From Beijerinckiaceae bacterium (GTDB lineage Bacteria > Pseudomonadota > Alphaproteobacteria > Rhizobiales > Beijerinckiaceae): 39,615 nt of DNA. The position numbers and the translations under genes were made by a program. Shown in pieces: positions 14,393-23,108 of this stretch; positions within the stretch are counted from its first letter, which is position 1, and each line of letters starts with the position of its first letter. The notes beneath the pieces are model-generated. The model saw nothing but the letters and a program-made list of their open reading frames with translations. It was not told the origin of the DNA and ran no database searches. The stretch lies in the NCBI GenBank assembly GCA_947453155.1, contig CANGFE010000020.1, positions 1-39,615 of the forward strand, written 5' to 3'.

Positions 14393-15454
14393 TTATTGTG
14401 CAAGCTCACGGGCGCGTGAAGCGGGTTTGAGCAGGTTGCCGAGCTTTTCTCCGGCCCTGAGCAGGCGCGCCGGATTGGTTGCCTCGCCATTGATGCGCAA
14501 TTCATAATGGAGATGCGCACCTTTTGTACGCCCACTCGCACCCGACAGTCCGATGCGCTCTTCTGCCGCAACAAGGTCGCCCTCACGCACGAAAATGCGT
14601 GACAGATGCGCATAGCGGGTGACCATGCCATTGCCATGGTCGATGTCGAGCGACAGGCCATAGGCGCCATTCCAGCCAGAGGACGTCACGGTTCCGGCGG
14701 CGGTGGCGAGAACGGCGGCGCCGCTGTCGCTGCGCAGATCCAGCCCGCTATGCCAAGCGGCGCGGCCATGAAAGGGATCGTTGCGTGCGCCAAAGCCGGA
14801 GGACACGTCGATCTTGCCGGCAAAGGGGGCGCGCAGCGGCAGGCTTGGCAGATGCGCTTGCAAGGTCGCATGGCGCTCCAAGAGCGGCGCAGTCTCCTCG
14901 TATTTTTGGGCGAAATGTCCAGAGAGCGCGGCATCGAGGGGAATGAAGGGTCCGCCCATGGCGGGTTCGATTTGCGGGTCATGGGCTAGGTTGATCCCGG
15001 CATCCTTCAGCGCGGCTTCAATCCGCGCAACCTCCTTCTGGCGTGTTCCGGCAAGTTCAGTCAGCTCACGGATTTGGCTGCGCTCGGTTCGCTCCATCGC
15101 CTCTTCGATTGCGCGCAGGCGCAATGTGGCGGGGCGGTGAGGATTGATCTGCGCCAGCAATTGCGATTGCCCCTCTAGGCGGGCGAGGCTTTTTTGTGCC
15201 TCCTGCAAGCGTCCGTTGATGAGCCCAGCACTGACGGCCTGTTGACTGGTGACATGTTCCAATTGGGTCTGGAGGGCTGCAATGCGGTGCTTGGCCTGAT
15301 CGAGCGTTTGTGGATCTGCTGGCGCATCCGGTCGCAGAAGAAAGGTGAGGGCACAAAAAAGGGAAGCGGTCAGCAAGGCAAGCGCGGGCTGCGTCAAGCG
15401 CAGACAGGCAATTTGGTCGCCCCTTTGCAGGGTCAGGAAAATGGCTTTGGTCAT
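14393..15454 (-). CDS. M23 family peptidoglycan endopeptidase, membrane-anchored
   Basis: A 353-residue protein: membrane helix at about 24-41, a helical, probably coiled-coil region (50-150), then an M23/LytM domain (208-335). The zinc and catalytic residues are intact: H235 and D239 (HSGLD), H283 (YAHL), H314 and H316 (HLHYE), so it should cut peptidoglycan cross-links in the periplasm. This contrasts with the dead M23 domain at 1706-2713. The start ATG directly follows the T-run of a terminator; GGCGGGG 6 bases upstream lies in the stem. Gap 14236-14392 upstream of cynA holds only the sigma-54 promoter. Confidence 0.88.
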   Translation of the reverse strand: MTKAIFLTLQRGDQIACLRLTQPALALLTASLFCALTFLLRPDAPADPQTLDQAKHRIAALQTQLEHVTSQQAVSAGLINGRLQEAQKSLARLEGQSQLLAQINPHRPATLRLRAIEEAMERTERSQIRELTELAGTRQKEVARIEAALKDAGINLAHDPQIEPAMGGPFIPLDAALSGHFAQKYEETAPLLERHATLQAHLPSLPLRAPFAGKIDVSSGFGARNDPFHGRAAWHSGLDLRSDSGAAVLATAAGTVTSSGWNGAYGLSLDIDHGNGMVTRYAHLSRIFVREGDLVAAEERIGLSGASGRTKGAHLHYELRINGEATNPARLLRAGEKLGNLLKPASRARELAQ

Positions 15455-15494
15455 AAAAAACCCCGCCCGGCGGCAATGTGAATACCGGGCAGGG
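15455..15494 (-). terminator. Terminator after bcp, abutting the M23 start codon
   Basis: On the minus strand CCCTGCCCGG pairs with CCGGGCGGGG (plus 15485-15494 and 15461-15470; one G-T pair), loop of 14 bases, followed by six T (plus 15455-15460). It is about 40 bp past the bcp stop; the next base on the minus strand is the A of the M23 gene ATG. Confidence 0.75.
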
Positions 15495-15533
15495 TGACGC
15501 TAGGCGAATTATGGTTAGCGAAGCGTTAAAGGC

Positions 15534-16004
15534 TCAGAGGTCTTTTGCCGCTGCCAAAACTTCCTTGGCGTGGCCCGGTACTTTGACCTTGTTCCAGACC
15601 TGCGCAATTTTGCCGGTCTCATCGATCAAGACCGTGGTGCGCTCAACACCCATATATTTGCGGCCATACATGCTCTTCTCGACCCAGACGCCATAGGCTT
15701 CCAGCATGGTCTTGCTCTCGTCCGAGACGAGATCAAAAGCGAGCTCGTGCTTGGCTTTGAACTTGTCGTGGCTCTTCACGGAATCGGGCGAAACACCGAT
15801 GATTACCGTATTGGCCTTTTCAAACTGCTTGCGCAGACCGTTGAAATCGATGGCTTCCTGCGTGCAGCCGGACGTATCGTCCTTGGGGTAGAAATAAAGA
15901 ACGATCTTCTGTCCCTTGAGGGCAGAGAGCTTGATGCGGCCGTCCCCATCGCTGGGCAGGTCAAAAGCAGGGGCCTTTTTGCCGGGTTCGAGCTTGGCAG
16001 TCAT
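15534..16004 (-). CDS. bcp: Thioredoxin-dependent peroxiredoxin, Bcp/PrxQ type
   Basis: A 156-residue thiol peroxidase that reduces hydrogen and organic peroxides. The peroxidatic Cys47 is in DDTSGCTQEAIDF; the resolving Cys that Bcp proteins often have five residues later is absent (I52), and no other Cys is present, so this is a 1-Cys form needing an external thiol. PxxxT/SxxC geometry (P40, T44, C47) is retained. The start at 16004 has AAGGAAGG about 6 bases upstream. Monocistronic, ended by the hairpin at 15455-15494. Confidence 0.95.
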   Translation of the reverse strand: MTAKLEPGKKAPAFDLPSDGDGRIKLSALKGQKIVLYFYPKDDTSGCTQEAIDFNGLRKQFEKANTVIIGVSPDSVKSHDKFKAKHELAFDLVSDESKTMLEAYGVWVEKSMYGRKYMGVERTTVLIDETGKIAQVWNKVKVPGHAKEVLAAAKDL

Positions 16005-16147
16005 GGGAATCGCCTTCCTTTCGTCTCATTAGCCATTCATTTGATTACGCTAAGTCAGGGCAGGCGGATCGCGCCCAAGCCCATGAACTTCTATAGTTCC
16101 GGACGAATCGGAACATATGTTTCCGGCTAAGGCGCGGGACCTCACAT

Positions 16148-19100
16148 TTGAGCGTACAGGGGCAGAATGAGCAGGGGCTCGACGGCCAAAGGCAAACCTC
16201 TCCGCAAGAGGTCTTGCCTGAGCAGCCGCCTGTGCGTTTGCGCCCGACCCGGCATCCTCATCGTCGCGGGCGACTGATCGGCTACGCCGTCGTTATCATC
16301 GCGCTGCTTTGTCTCTCGCCTGTCTTCGTTTCCGCTTATGTCTTCAATCGCCTGAGTGAAGGCCCGATTGAACTCGACATGATCCGCGCACCCTTCGCCG
16401 CGGCGCTCTCTTCGCGCATGGGAGATGGCTATAGCGCCGAGATTGGACCCATGGCGCTGGAAGATAGCGATCACGGCCCGCGCATCGCCATGCAGGGCTT
16501 TTCGCTCAAGGATCCGCAGGGCCGTGTGATCATCGCGTCGCCCAAAGCGGATGTGTCGATCAATCCTTTGTCGCTTCTCTTGGGGCAGATTTCACCACGC
16601 CGCCTTGAATTGATGGAAGTCGAACTGCGCCTCTCTGTCATGCCCAATGGCGCCGTGGCTTTGTCGGCTGGCTCGGAGCCCATTGTTTTGACGGGCGCGC
16701 GCAGCGCGGCCGATGCGCCAATCGCGCCCGAGCCCGTTGTTGATGTGCCCCGTGGCGACGCAATGATTGCTCTGGGCGAGGCTTTGAAGACTCTGCTCGA
16801 CAATGCGATGCGCCAGAATTCTCCGGCTGGCACATTGCGTCGTTTGGGCATTTCGAGCGGCCGCTTGGTGTTTGAAGATCAAATCACTCAGCGTGTGACG
16901 CGCTTTGAAGATTTCGATCTGGATTTTGACCGCGCGGAGGATTCGGCTGCGCTTCTGATTTCTGCGCGCGGCCCCAATGGGCGCTGGCGGGCTGAGGCTT
17001 TGGCCAATGGCCGACCTGGCGACATTCGCACGCTGGATATTTCGGTCAACAATCTGACGCTCGATGAATTGCAATTGGTCGCAGGCATGCGCGACCCCGG
17101 CTTTGAATTGTCGAGCCCGATGTCCGTTCAGGTCAATGTCACTTTGGGAGGCGACAATCTGCTGGCAGCCGCAACAGGTCGCTTTGCCGCTGGCTCAGGT
17201 GTTTTCAAGCTTGATGACAAGGATCACGAACCCGCCCATATCGATCAGATTGAAGGCACGTTTGAGTGGAACGCCACATCGCGCCGTTTCGATCTCAATC
17301 GCACTTTGGTGAAGGCGGGTGAAACACGGTTCGCCATTGCGGGTGCGGTGACACCGCCGCCCTCCGGCAGCAATGCCTGGCAGATTTCTGGTCGTGTGGT
17401 GGATCGTTCTGTCTATGGCGTCGAGCGCCCGAGCAGCCAACCCATATTCATTGATCGCGCCGTTTTGGATGCAAAGCTGATTAGCAGCGAGCGCCGCCTG
17501 ATCATTGATCGGCTCGAACTGGCTGGGCCAGATGTCGCGCTTGCAGGGCAAGCGGATTTACGTCTGACGGATCGGGGGCCTTATCTGCGTTTCACCGGGC
17601 TCGCATCGACCATGCCGGCGACCTCAGTTGTGCGCCTGTGGCCGACGCCGGTTGCGCCGCGCGTGCGCTCTTGGTTCGTGCGCGCGCTGCAAGGTGGCAG
17701 GCTGGAAGAAGGTTCGCTGTGGCTCGATTTTGATCCGCAGACGTTTGATCTTTTGAAAAAAGATTTGCAGCCGCCTGATGACAAATTGCGGATGAATTTT
17801 CGTCTGTCTGGAACGCTGCTAGAAGCTGTGCCCGGTCTGCCGCCTTTGTCGGCTTTGGATGGAACGGGCGTGGTGACTGGCCGCACCGCCAATTTTGTCG
17901 CGACGCGCGCGCAAATGGATGTGTCGGGTCAGAAGCTCAATATTGTTGAAGCATCTTTCAGCGTGCCTGATACGCAAGTTAAGCCTGCGCCGGCCACGAT
18001 CAATATGCGCCTCACAGGTGCGCTCGATGCAGTGGCTGATTTGTTCGAACGCGAGCGACTGAAGCCTTATGCGCAAGTGCCGATTGATGCGGCGACGGTG
18101 AAAGGCCAGATCGATGGACAGATTGTCATCGATATGAAACTGGCTGACGAGGTGAAGCCGGAAGATACGCGCGTGCGGGCCAGCGCAGCGCTGACCAATT
18201 TCTCGGTCGATAAAATGGTCGGTCAGGAAAAGCTGGAAGCCGGCACGCTCAATCTCACGGCAGAGCGCGGCATGTTGCGCGCCTTGGGGCAGGGCCGCTT
18301 GTTTGGTGCGCCGGCGACCATTGAATTGCGCAAGCAGATCGATGCGCCAACGGAAGCGATCATCGGCATGACGCTTGATGATGCGGCGCGCACCAAGCTT
18401 GGTCTGAATTTTGGACAAACGCTGACCGGCCAGATTGGTGCAAAAATGACAGCGGCGCTTGGCCAGCAAGACAAGGCGCGCGCACAAGTCGAGATTGATT
18501 TCACCAAAGCCAACATCGACAATTTACTGCCCGGTTTTGTGAAGCCCGTTGGCAAGCCAGCTAAAGCTTCTTTCACATTGATCAATGATCTGACCGGGCC
18601 GGATCTCGAGAATTTCGTCTTTGACGGCGGCACGGCTTTCGCCAAGGGCTCGATTGAATTGGATCCCGTTGGCGGTATGGAGCGTTTGAAGCTCACACAA
18701 GTGCGCCTCTCGCCGGGCGATGACATGCAGATCATGGCCGAGCAGACCAAAGAGCTGCTCAAATTGTCGATCTCAGGCAAATCAGTGGATGCGAAACCTT
18801 TCTTGCGTCTGTTGACGACAGGTACGGCGCCGCGTGCAGGCTCGGGCCCCTCCAAAGATTTCGACGTCGATCTCAAAGCCAATCTTGTGGCGGGTTATAA
18901 CAATCAGACCGCCTCCAATGTGACTTTGCGCATGGGTCGACGCGCGGGCCAGATCCGTGTCTTCAATCTGAACGGCAAGTTTGGCAAAGATAATGTCGTG
19001 GGTTCGGTTGTGCGCGTGCAGGGCGAGCCGCAGATTAGTTTGGCCACCAATGACGGTGGTGCGCTTTTGAACTTCTTCGATCTCTACAAGCGCATGGAAG

Positions 19101-19738
19101 GCGGCAAACTGCAATTTACTGCGCAGCTCAGTGATACCGAGATTGACGGCACAGTGACCGTGCAAAACTTCATTGTGCGCAATGAACCCGCTCTGCGCCG
19201 TCTCGTCTCCGAAGGCGTGGCGCAGCGAGACCGCTCGGGCCAGATCAAGATTGATACGACGGCTGCGGCCTTCTCTAAAATGCAGGTGAGTTTCACGCGG
19301 GCGCCCGGTCGCATTGATTTGCGCGATGGCGTTATCTATGGCCCCGAAGCGGGCACGACGATTGAAGGCACGCTCGATACAATCAATGATCGCGTGAATA
19401 TGACGGGAACATTTGTGCCAGCTTACGGCCTCAATAATTTCTTCTCGAAGATTCCGCTCTTTGGCGTGTTTTTGGGGGGCGGTGAAAATGAAGGTCTGTT
19501 CGGGGTGAATTTCCGTCTCAGCGGCTCCTCGACGGCACCTGCACTAACCATCAATCCGCTTTCAGCTCTCGCGCCCGGTTTCTTGCGCAAGATTTTCGGC
19601 GCTGGCCAAGGTGCGCCGAGCGAGGCGCCTGCGCCACCCGCCGCTGTGCCGCAAGGCGCACCGCCGGAAGAGGGCGAAAAACAAGGCGGCGCGCCGATGC
19701 AATTTGCACCGACGCGCCGCGTTTCGCCGTTTCGCTAA
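16148..19738 (+). CDS. Large AsmA-like/DUF3971 envelope protein (YhdP/TamB-type)
   Basis: A 1196-residue protein with a basic N-terminus, one membrane helix at about 43-65 (LIGYAVVIIALLCLSPVFVS) and a very long beta-rich periplasmic part. The C-terminus carries the AsmA-like signature GVNFRLSGSSTAPALTINPL, then a Pro/Gln tail. Such proteins (YhdP, TamB, AsmA) are thought to form grooved bridges carrying phospholipids between inner and outer membrane. The start is uncertain: the frame opens with TTG at 16148 and the first in-frame ATG comes only after the membrane helix, so TTG or an early GTG must be used. It converges on tyrS with 6 bp between stops. Confidence 0.87.
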   Translation: MSVQGQNEQGLDGQRQTSPQEVLPEQPPVRLRPTRHPHRRGRLIGYAVVIIALLCLSPVFVSAYVFNRLSEGPIELDMIRAPFAAALSSRMGDGYSAEIGPMALEDSDHGPRIAMQGFSLKDPQGRVIIASPKADVSINPLSLLLGQISPRRLELMEVELRLSVMPNGAVALSAGSEPIVLTGARSAADAPIAPEPVVDVPRGDAMIALGEALKTLLDNAMRQNSPAGTLRRLGISSGRLVFEDQITQRVTRFEDFDLDFDRAEDSAALLISARGPNGRWRAEALANGRPGDIRTLDISVNNLTLDELQLVAGMRDPGFELSSPMSVQVNVTLGGDNLLAAATGRFAAGSGVFKLDDKDHEPAHIDQIEGTFEWNATSRRFDLNRTLVKAGETRFAIAGAVTPPPSGSNAWQISGRVVDRSVYGVERPSSQPIFIDRAVLDAKLISSERRLIIDRLELAGPDVALAGQADLRLTDRGPYLRFTGLASTMPATSVVRLWPTPVAPRVRSWFVRALQGGRLEEGSLWLDFDPQTFDLLKKDLQPPDDKLRMNFRLSGTLLEAVPGLPPLSALDGTGVVTGRTANFVATRAQMDVSGQKLNIVEASFSVPDTQVKPAPATINMRLTGALDAVADLFERERLKPYAQVPIDAATVKGQIDGQIVIDMKLADEVKPEDTRVRASAALTNFSVDKMVGQEKLEAGTLNLTAERGMLRALGQGRLFGAPATIELRKQIDAPTEAIIGMTLDDAARTKLGLNFGQTLTGQIGAKMTAALGQQDKARAQVEIDFTKANIDNLLPGFVKPVGKPAKASFTLINDLTGPDLENFVFDGGTAFAKGSIELDPVGGMERLKLTQVRLSPGDDMQIMAEQTKELLKLSISGKSVDAKPFLRLLTTGTAPRAGSGPSKDFDVDLKANLVAGYNNQTASNVTLRMGRRAGQIRVFNLNGKFGKDNVVGSVVRVQGEPQISLATNDGGALLNFFDLYKRMEGGKLQFTAQLSDTEIDGTVTVQNFIVRNEPALRRLVSEGVAQRDRSGQIKIDTTAAAFSKMQVSFTRAPGRIDLRDGVIYGPEAGTTIEGTLDTINDRVNMTGTFVPAYGLNNFFSKIPLFGVFLGGGENEGLFGVNFRLSGSSTAPALTINPLSALAPGFLRKIFGAGQGAPSEAPAPPAAVPQGAPPEEGEKQGGAPMQFAPTRRVSPFR

Positions 19739-19744
19739 AAGTTT

Positions 19745-21007
19745 TTAGACAGGCTTCAGAAGCACGTGCTTCTTTTTGCCCATCGACAATTTCACCACGC
19801 CTTCACCGGTGAGGTCGGCTGCGCTCAAGGTCGCGCGCTCATCGCTCACCGCAGCATCATTCATGCGCAGACCGCCGCCTTTGATCTGGCGGCGCGCTTC
19901 ACCCGTTGATGCGACGAGGCCTGCTTTGACGAAAGCGGTCAGCACGCCAATGCCGGCCTCAAACTCGCTGCGCGTCACTTCAATTGTCGGAAGGGCTGTC
20001 GAGAGCACACCCTCTTCAAACGTCTTGCGCGCTGTTTCGGCCGCCTCATCTGCGCTTGCCCGACCATGCAGCATGGCGGTCGCTTCATTGGCGAGTATCT
20101 TTTTCGCTTCGTTGATTTCCGCGCCGCCGAGATTTTCGAGGCGACGGATTTCGTCCATCGGCAGTTCGGTGAAGAGACGCAGGAAGCGGCCGACATCGGC
20201 ATCTTCCGTATTGCGCCAGTACTGCCAGTAATCATAGACAGGCAGCATGTCGGAGTTCAGCCAGACGGCACCTGATGCCGTCTTGCCCATTTTTGCGCCC
20301 GACGCTGTGGTGAGCAGTGGCGAGGTCAGGCCATAGAGCTGACCTGTGCCCATGCGGCGGCCCAGATCAATGCCCATGACAATATTGCCCCATTGATCGG
20401 AGCCGCCCATTTGCAGCGTGATTCCGTAGCGCTTGTTCAGCTCGACGAAATCATAGGACTGCAGGCACATATAGTTGAATTCGATGAAGGAGAGTTCCTG
20501 CTCGCGATCAAGACGCATCTTGACCGAGTCCATCGACAACATGCGATTGACCGAGAAGTGACGTCCGACATCGCGTAGGAAGTGAATGTAATTGAGCGCG
20601 GTCAGCCATTCGGCATTGTCGGTCATCACCGCATCGGTCTTGCCGTCACCGAAGGTGAGGAATTTTGTAAAGACTTGGCGGATGCCATTTTTATTGGCGT
20701 CGATCTGATCGAGCGTCAGCAGCTTGCGGCTTTCATCGCGGCCTGAGGGATCACCGACCTGTGTCGTGCCTCCACCCATGAGCGGGATCGGCTTGCCGCC
20801 GGTCTTTTGCAGCCAGCGCAGCATCATGATTTGTAGCAGCGAGCCGATGTGCAGCGAGGAGGCGGTCGCATCAAAGCCGATATAGGCGATGAGTTCTCCC
20901 GCCTTCGCCTTGTCATCCACGCCCGCGAAGTCGGAGCATTGGTGGATGTAGCCGCGCTCTTTCAGAACGGCGAGAAAATCGGACTTCGGCTGAAAATCGG
21001 TCGACAT
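19745..21007 (-). CDS. tyrS: Tyrosyl-tRNA synthetase
   Basis: A 420-residue class Ic synthetase charging tRNA-Tyr. HIGH-like motif HIGS (53-56), KMSKS-like motif KMGKT (239-243), and a C-terminal S4 RNA-binding domain (about 345-415, [18 protein letters not shown]). Length and order are those of the bacterial TyrRS. It is divergent from anmK with 88 bp between starts. Confidence 0.97.
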   Translation of the reverse strand: MSTDFQPKSDFLAVLKERGYIHQCSDFAGVDDKAKAGELIAYIGFDATASSLHIGSLLQIMMLRWLQKTGGKPIPLMGGGTTQVGDPSGRDESRKLLTLDQIDANKNGIRQVFTKFLTFGDGKTDAVMTDNAEWLTALNYIHFLRDVGRHFSVNRMLSMDSVKMRLDREQELSFIEFNYMCLQSYDFVELNKRYGITLQMGGSDQWGNIVMGIDLGRRMGTGQLYGLTSPLLTTASGAKMGKTASGAVWLNSDMLPVYDYWQYWRNTEDADVGRFLRLFTELPMDEIRRLENLGGAEINEAKKILANEATAMLHGRASADEAAETARKTFEEGVLSTALPTIEVTRSEFEAGIGVLTAFVKAGLVASTGEARRQIKGGGLRMNDAAVSDERATLSAADLTGEGVVKLSMGKKKHVLLKPV

Positions 21008-21095
21008 GGCATCCTCGGCTCAATTGCGCCGGGTTTAATCGACAGGGCGCGTCGGCGCAACGTGACAGACGCTCGCTACAAACTATGATCGTCCC

Positions 21096-22199
21096 ATGAG
21101 TCTCTCCCGCGCCATAGGCCTGATGTCCGGCACGTCCCTCGACGGGATCGACATTGCTTTTGTCGAGACGGACGGGAAATCGCAGGTTCGGCTCGGCGGT
21201 TTTGCCACGCGGCCTTATTCAGAGGCGGAGCGGCGGCTGCTCCGGGCGGCGCTGGCCGATGCGCGCAGCCTGACCGATGCCGCCAGCCGTCCCGGCATTT
21301 TGCCCCAAGCCGAAGCCTTCCTCACCCGTGCTCATGCGGAGGCTGTGCAGAGCTTTTGTCGGGAGCAGGAGCTTGATCTCGGCTCCATCGACCTGATCGG
21401 CTTCCACGGCCAGACGGTTTTGCACCGGCCAGAGGTGGGGCTGACGGTTCAGATCGGGAATGGTCAGGAATTAGCAGAGGCGTTAGGCCGTCCGGTGGTC
21501 TTTGATTTCCGCTCCGCCGATGTGGCGGCTGGCGGGCAGGGTGCGCCTTTGGTCCCCGTCTTCCATCGGGCTTTGGCCGCTGGCGCCGATCTGCCCGAGG
21601 ATGTCGCCTTTCTAAACCTTGGCGGGGTGGCCAATGCCACCATTCTCTGTGGTGATGGAGACCCGATTGCCTGCGATACGGGGCCGGCCAATGCGCTGCT
21701 CGATGATTTTGTGCTGGCAAGGACAGGGGCGCCGTTTGATGCGGATGGGGCTCTGGCGGCATCCGGCACACCCGATGAGGCACTTCTGGCGCGCTGGCTC
21801 GGGCAGTCTTTCTTTGATCAGCCGCCGCCCAAAAGCCTCGACCGCAATGCGTTTGACGTGGCAGGTGTCGAAAAACTCTCGGATGCCGATGGCGCGGCGA
21901 CGCTGACAGCCTTTACGGCGCGCTCAGTCGCGCGGCTTTTGCCCCACCTCAAAACCCGGCCCAAGCTCTGGATTGCCTGTGGCGGTGGGGCGCGTAACAA
22001 GACGCTTTTATCTATGCTTGAAAACTGCTTAGGAGCAGGTGTTCATGCAGCAGATGAATTTGGATGGGACGCCGGCGCGATTGAAGCGCAGGCCTTTGCC
22101 TATCTCGCCGTCCGCTCTGCGCGCGGTCTCCCGCTAACTTATCCCGGCACAACGGGCGTGAGCCGCCCGTTGTCCGGTGGTCATTTGGTTCAGCCTTAG
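21096..22199 (+). CDS. anmK: Anhydro-N-acetylmuramic acid kinase
   Basis: A 367-residue sugar kinase of peptidoglycan recycling, which converts anhydro-MurNAc to MurNAc-6-phosphate. Signatures are GLMSGTSLDGIDIA (8-21), LIGFHGQTVLHRP, FDFRSADVAAGGQGAPLVP and NLGGVANAT. The divergent tyrS-anmK arrangement is common in Alphaproteobacteria. Its stop overlaps the stop of the convergent hydrolase by 4 bp. Confidence 0.96.
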   Translation: MSLSRAIGLMSGTSLDGIDIAFVETDGKSQVRLGGFATRPYSEAERRLLRAALADARSLTDAASRPGILPQAEAFLTRAHAEAVQSFCREQELDLGSIDLIGFHGQTVLHRPEVGLTVQIGNGQELAEALGRPVVFDFRSADVAAGGQGAPLVPVFHRALAAGADLPEDVAFLNLGGVANATILCGDGDPIACDTGPANALLDDFVLARTGAPFDADGALAASGTPDEALLARWLGQSFFDQPPPKSLDRNAFDVAGVEKLSDADGAATLTAFTARSVARLLPHLKTRPKLWIACGGGARNKTLLSMLENCLGAGVHAADEFGWDAGAIEAQAFAYLAVRSARGLPLTYPGTTGVSRPLSGGHLVQP

Positions 22200-22885
22200 T
22201 CTTCAGCGCCCTTTTTGGCGCGGGCGGGGGTCGGCAGGCGGACCGGATTGTCGAGGCGGCGGTCGAGATAATTGCCGACTTCGGCAATCAGCTCATCCAC
22301 GCGGTTCTCGAAGAAATGGTTCGCACCCTGCACAACGGCATGTTCGATGATAATGCCGCGCTGGGTTTTGAGCTTTTCAATCAGGCCCATGACTTCCTTG
22401 AGCGGAGCCACACGGTCCTGATCGCCATGAACGAAGAGGCCCGAGGAGGGGCAAGGCGCCAGGAAGGAATAGTCAAAGCGGTTGGCGGGCGGGGCAATCG
22501 AGATGAAGCCCTCGATCTCGGGGCGGCGCATCAACAGCTGCATGCCGATCCACGAGCCGAAGGAGACGCCGGCAATCCAGCAAGCGCGGGCTTCCGGGTT
22601 GATGCCCTGCACCCAATCGAGCGCGGCGGCGGCATCTGACAGCTCGCCCGTGCCGTGATCGAAATTGCCTTGGCTGCGGCCGACGCCGCGAAAGTTGAAG
22701 CGCAGCACGGAGAAGCCGCGTTCAGCGAATGTATAATATAAGTTGTAGACTATCTGATTGTTCATCGTCCCGCCGAATTGCGGGTGGGGATGAAGGATCA
22801 CGGCAATCGGGGCGCCGCGCTGCTTGGAGGGATGAAAACGGCCTTCCAGACGGCCAGCCGGACCCGTGAAAATGACTTCAGGCAT
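22196..22885 (-). CDS. Alpha/beta hydrolase (COG2945-like)
   Basis: A 229-residue cytoplasmic serine hydrolase. Start at the ATG at 22885 with GAGGA six bases upstream; a TTG at 22897 is less likely. The catalytic set is visible: oxyanion region HPHPQFGGTMNN, nucleophile S108 in GVSFGSW, D157 in GDQDRV and H190 in GANHFF. The family (HPHP...GGTM, RFNFRGVGRSQG) is widespread in proteobacteria but the substrate is unknown. Tail-to-tail with anmK (4-bp overlap). Confidence 0.85.
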   Translation of the reverse strand: MPEVIFTGPAGRLEGRFHPSKQRGAPIAVILHPHPQFGGTMNNQIVYNLYYTFAERGFSVLRFNFRGVGRSQGNFDHGTGELSDAAAALDWVQGINPEARACWIAGVSFGSWIGMQLLMRRPEIEGFISIAPPANRFDYSFLAPCPSSGLFVHGDQDRVAPLKEVMGLIEKLKTQRGIIIEHAVVQGANHFFENRVDELIAEVGNYLDRRLDNPVRLPTPARAKKGAED

Positions 22886-22956
22886 CGTGATCCTCAAGCA
22901 AGCGGGCAGCCTTTGGCGGCCCTGACTTCAAATGCGTGTCAGGTCAGCCCCTTCGC

Positions 22957-22986
22957 TTGACTTAGCCAAAGGGCGACCCCTAATAG
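22957..22986 (+). promoter_or_regulatory. Promoter of the suf operon
   Basis: TTGACT (22957-22962) and TAATAG (22981-22986) are separated by 18 bp, a good sigma-70-type match, upstream of the cysteine desulfurase gene. The predicted start (about 22993) lies inside the Irr box. Confidence 0.6.
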
Positions 22987-22988
22987 CT

Positions 22989-23005
22989 GTTAGAATTATT
23001 CTAAC
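22989..23005. promoter_or_regulatory. Iron control element (Irr box) of the suf operon
   Basis: The perfect dyad GTTAGAATTATTCTAAC matches the rhizobial iron control element core TTAGAA-N3-TTCTAA bound by Irr. It begins 2 bp after the -10 box, so a bound regulator would block initiation. A half-site GTTCTAAC occurs about 50 bp downstream. Confidence 0.75.
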
Positions 23006-23108
23006 AACTGAAGGCCTCTCGATAGGCGGGAGGCCGACACGGTCCGGGGCGTTCTAACACGCAGGCACCGTGCAATTGCAAGCATTTTGCGACAAGCAGC
23101 GAAACGTG

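Noticed and set aside
16095-16115. Dyad TTCCG-N7-CGGAA upstream of the AsmA-like gene
   Set aside because: Short arms and no matching known operator; could be chance in a 143-bp gap that otherwise shows nothing.
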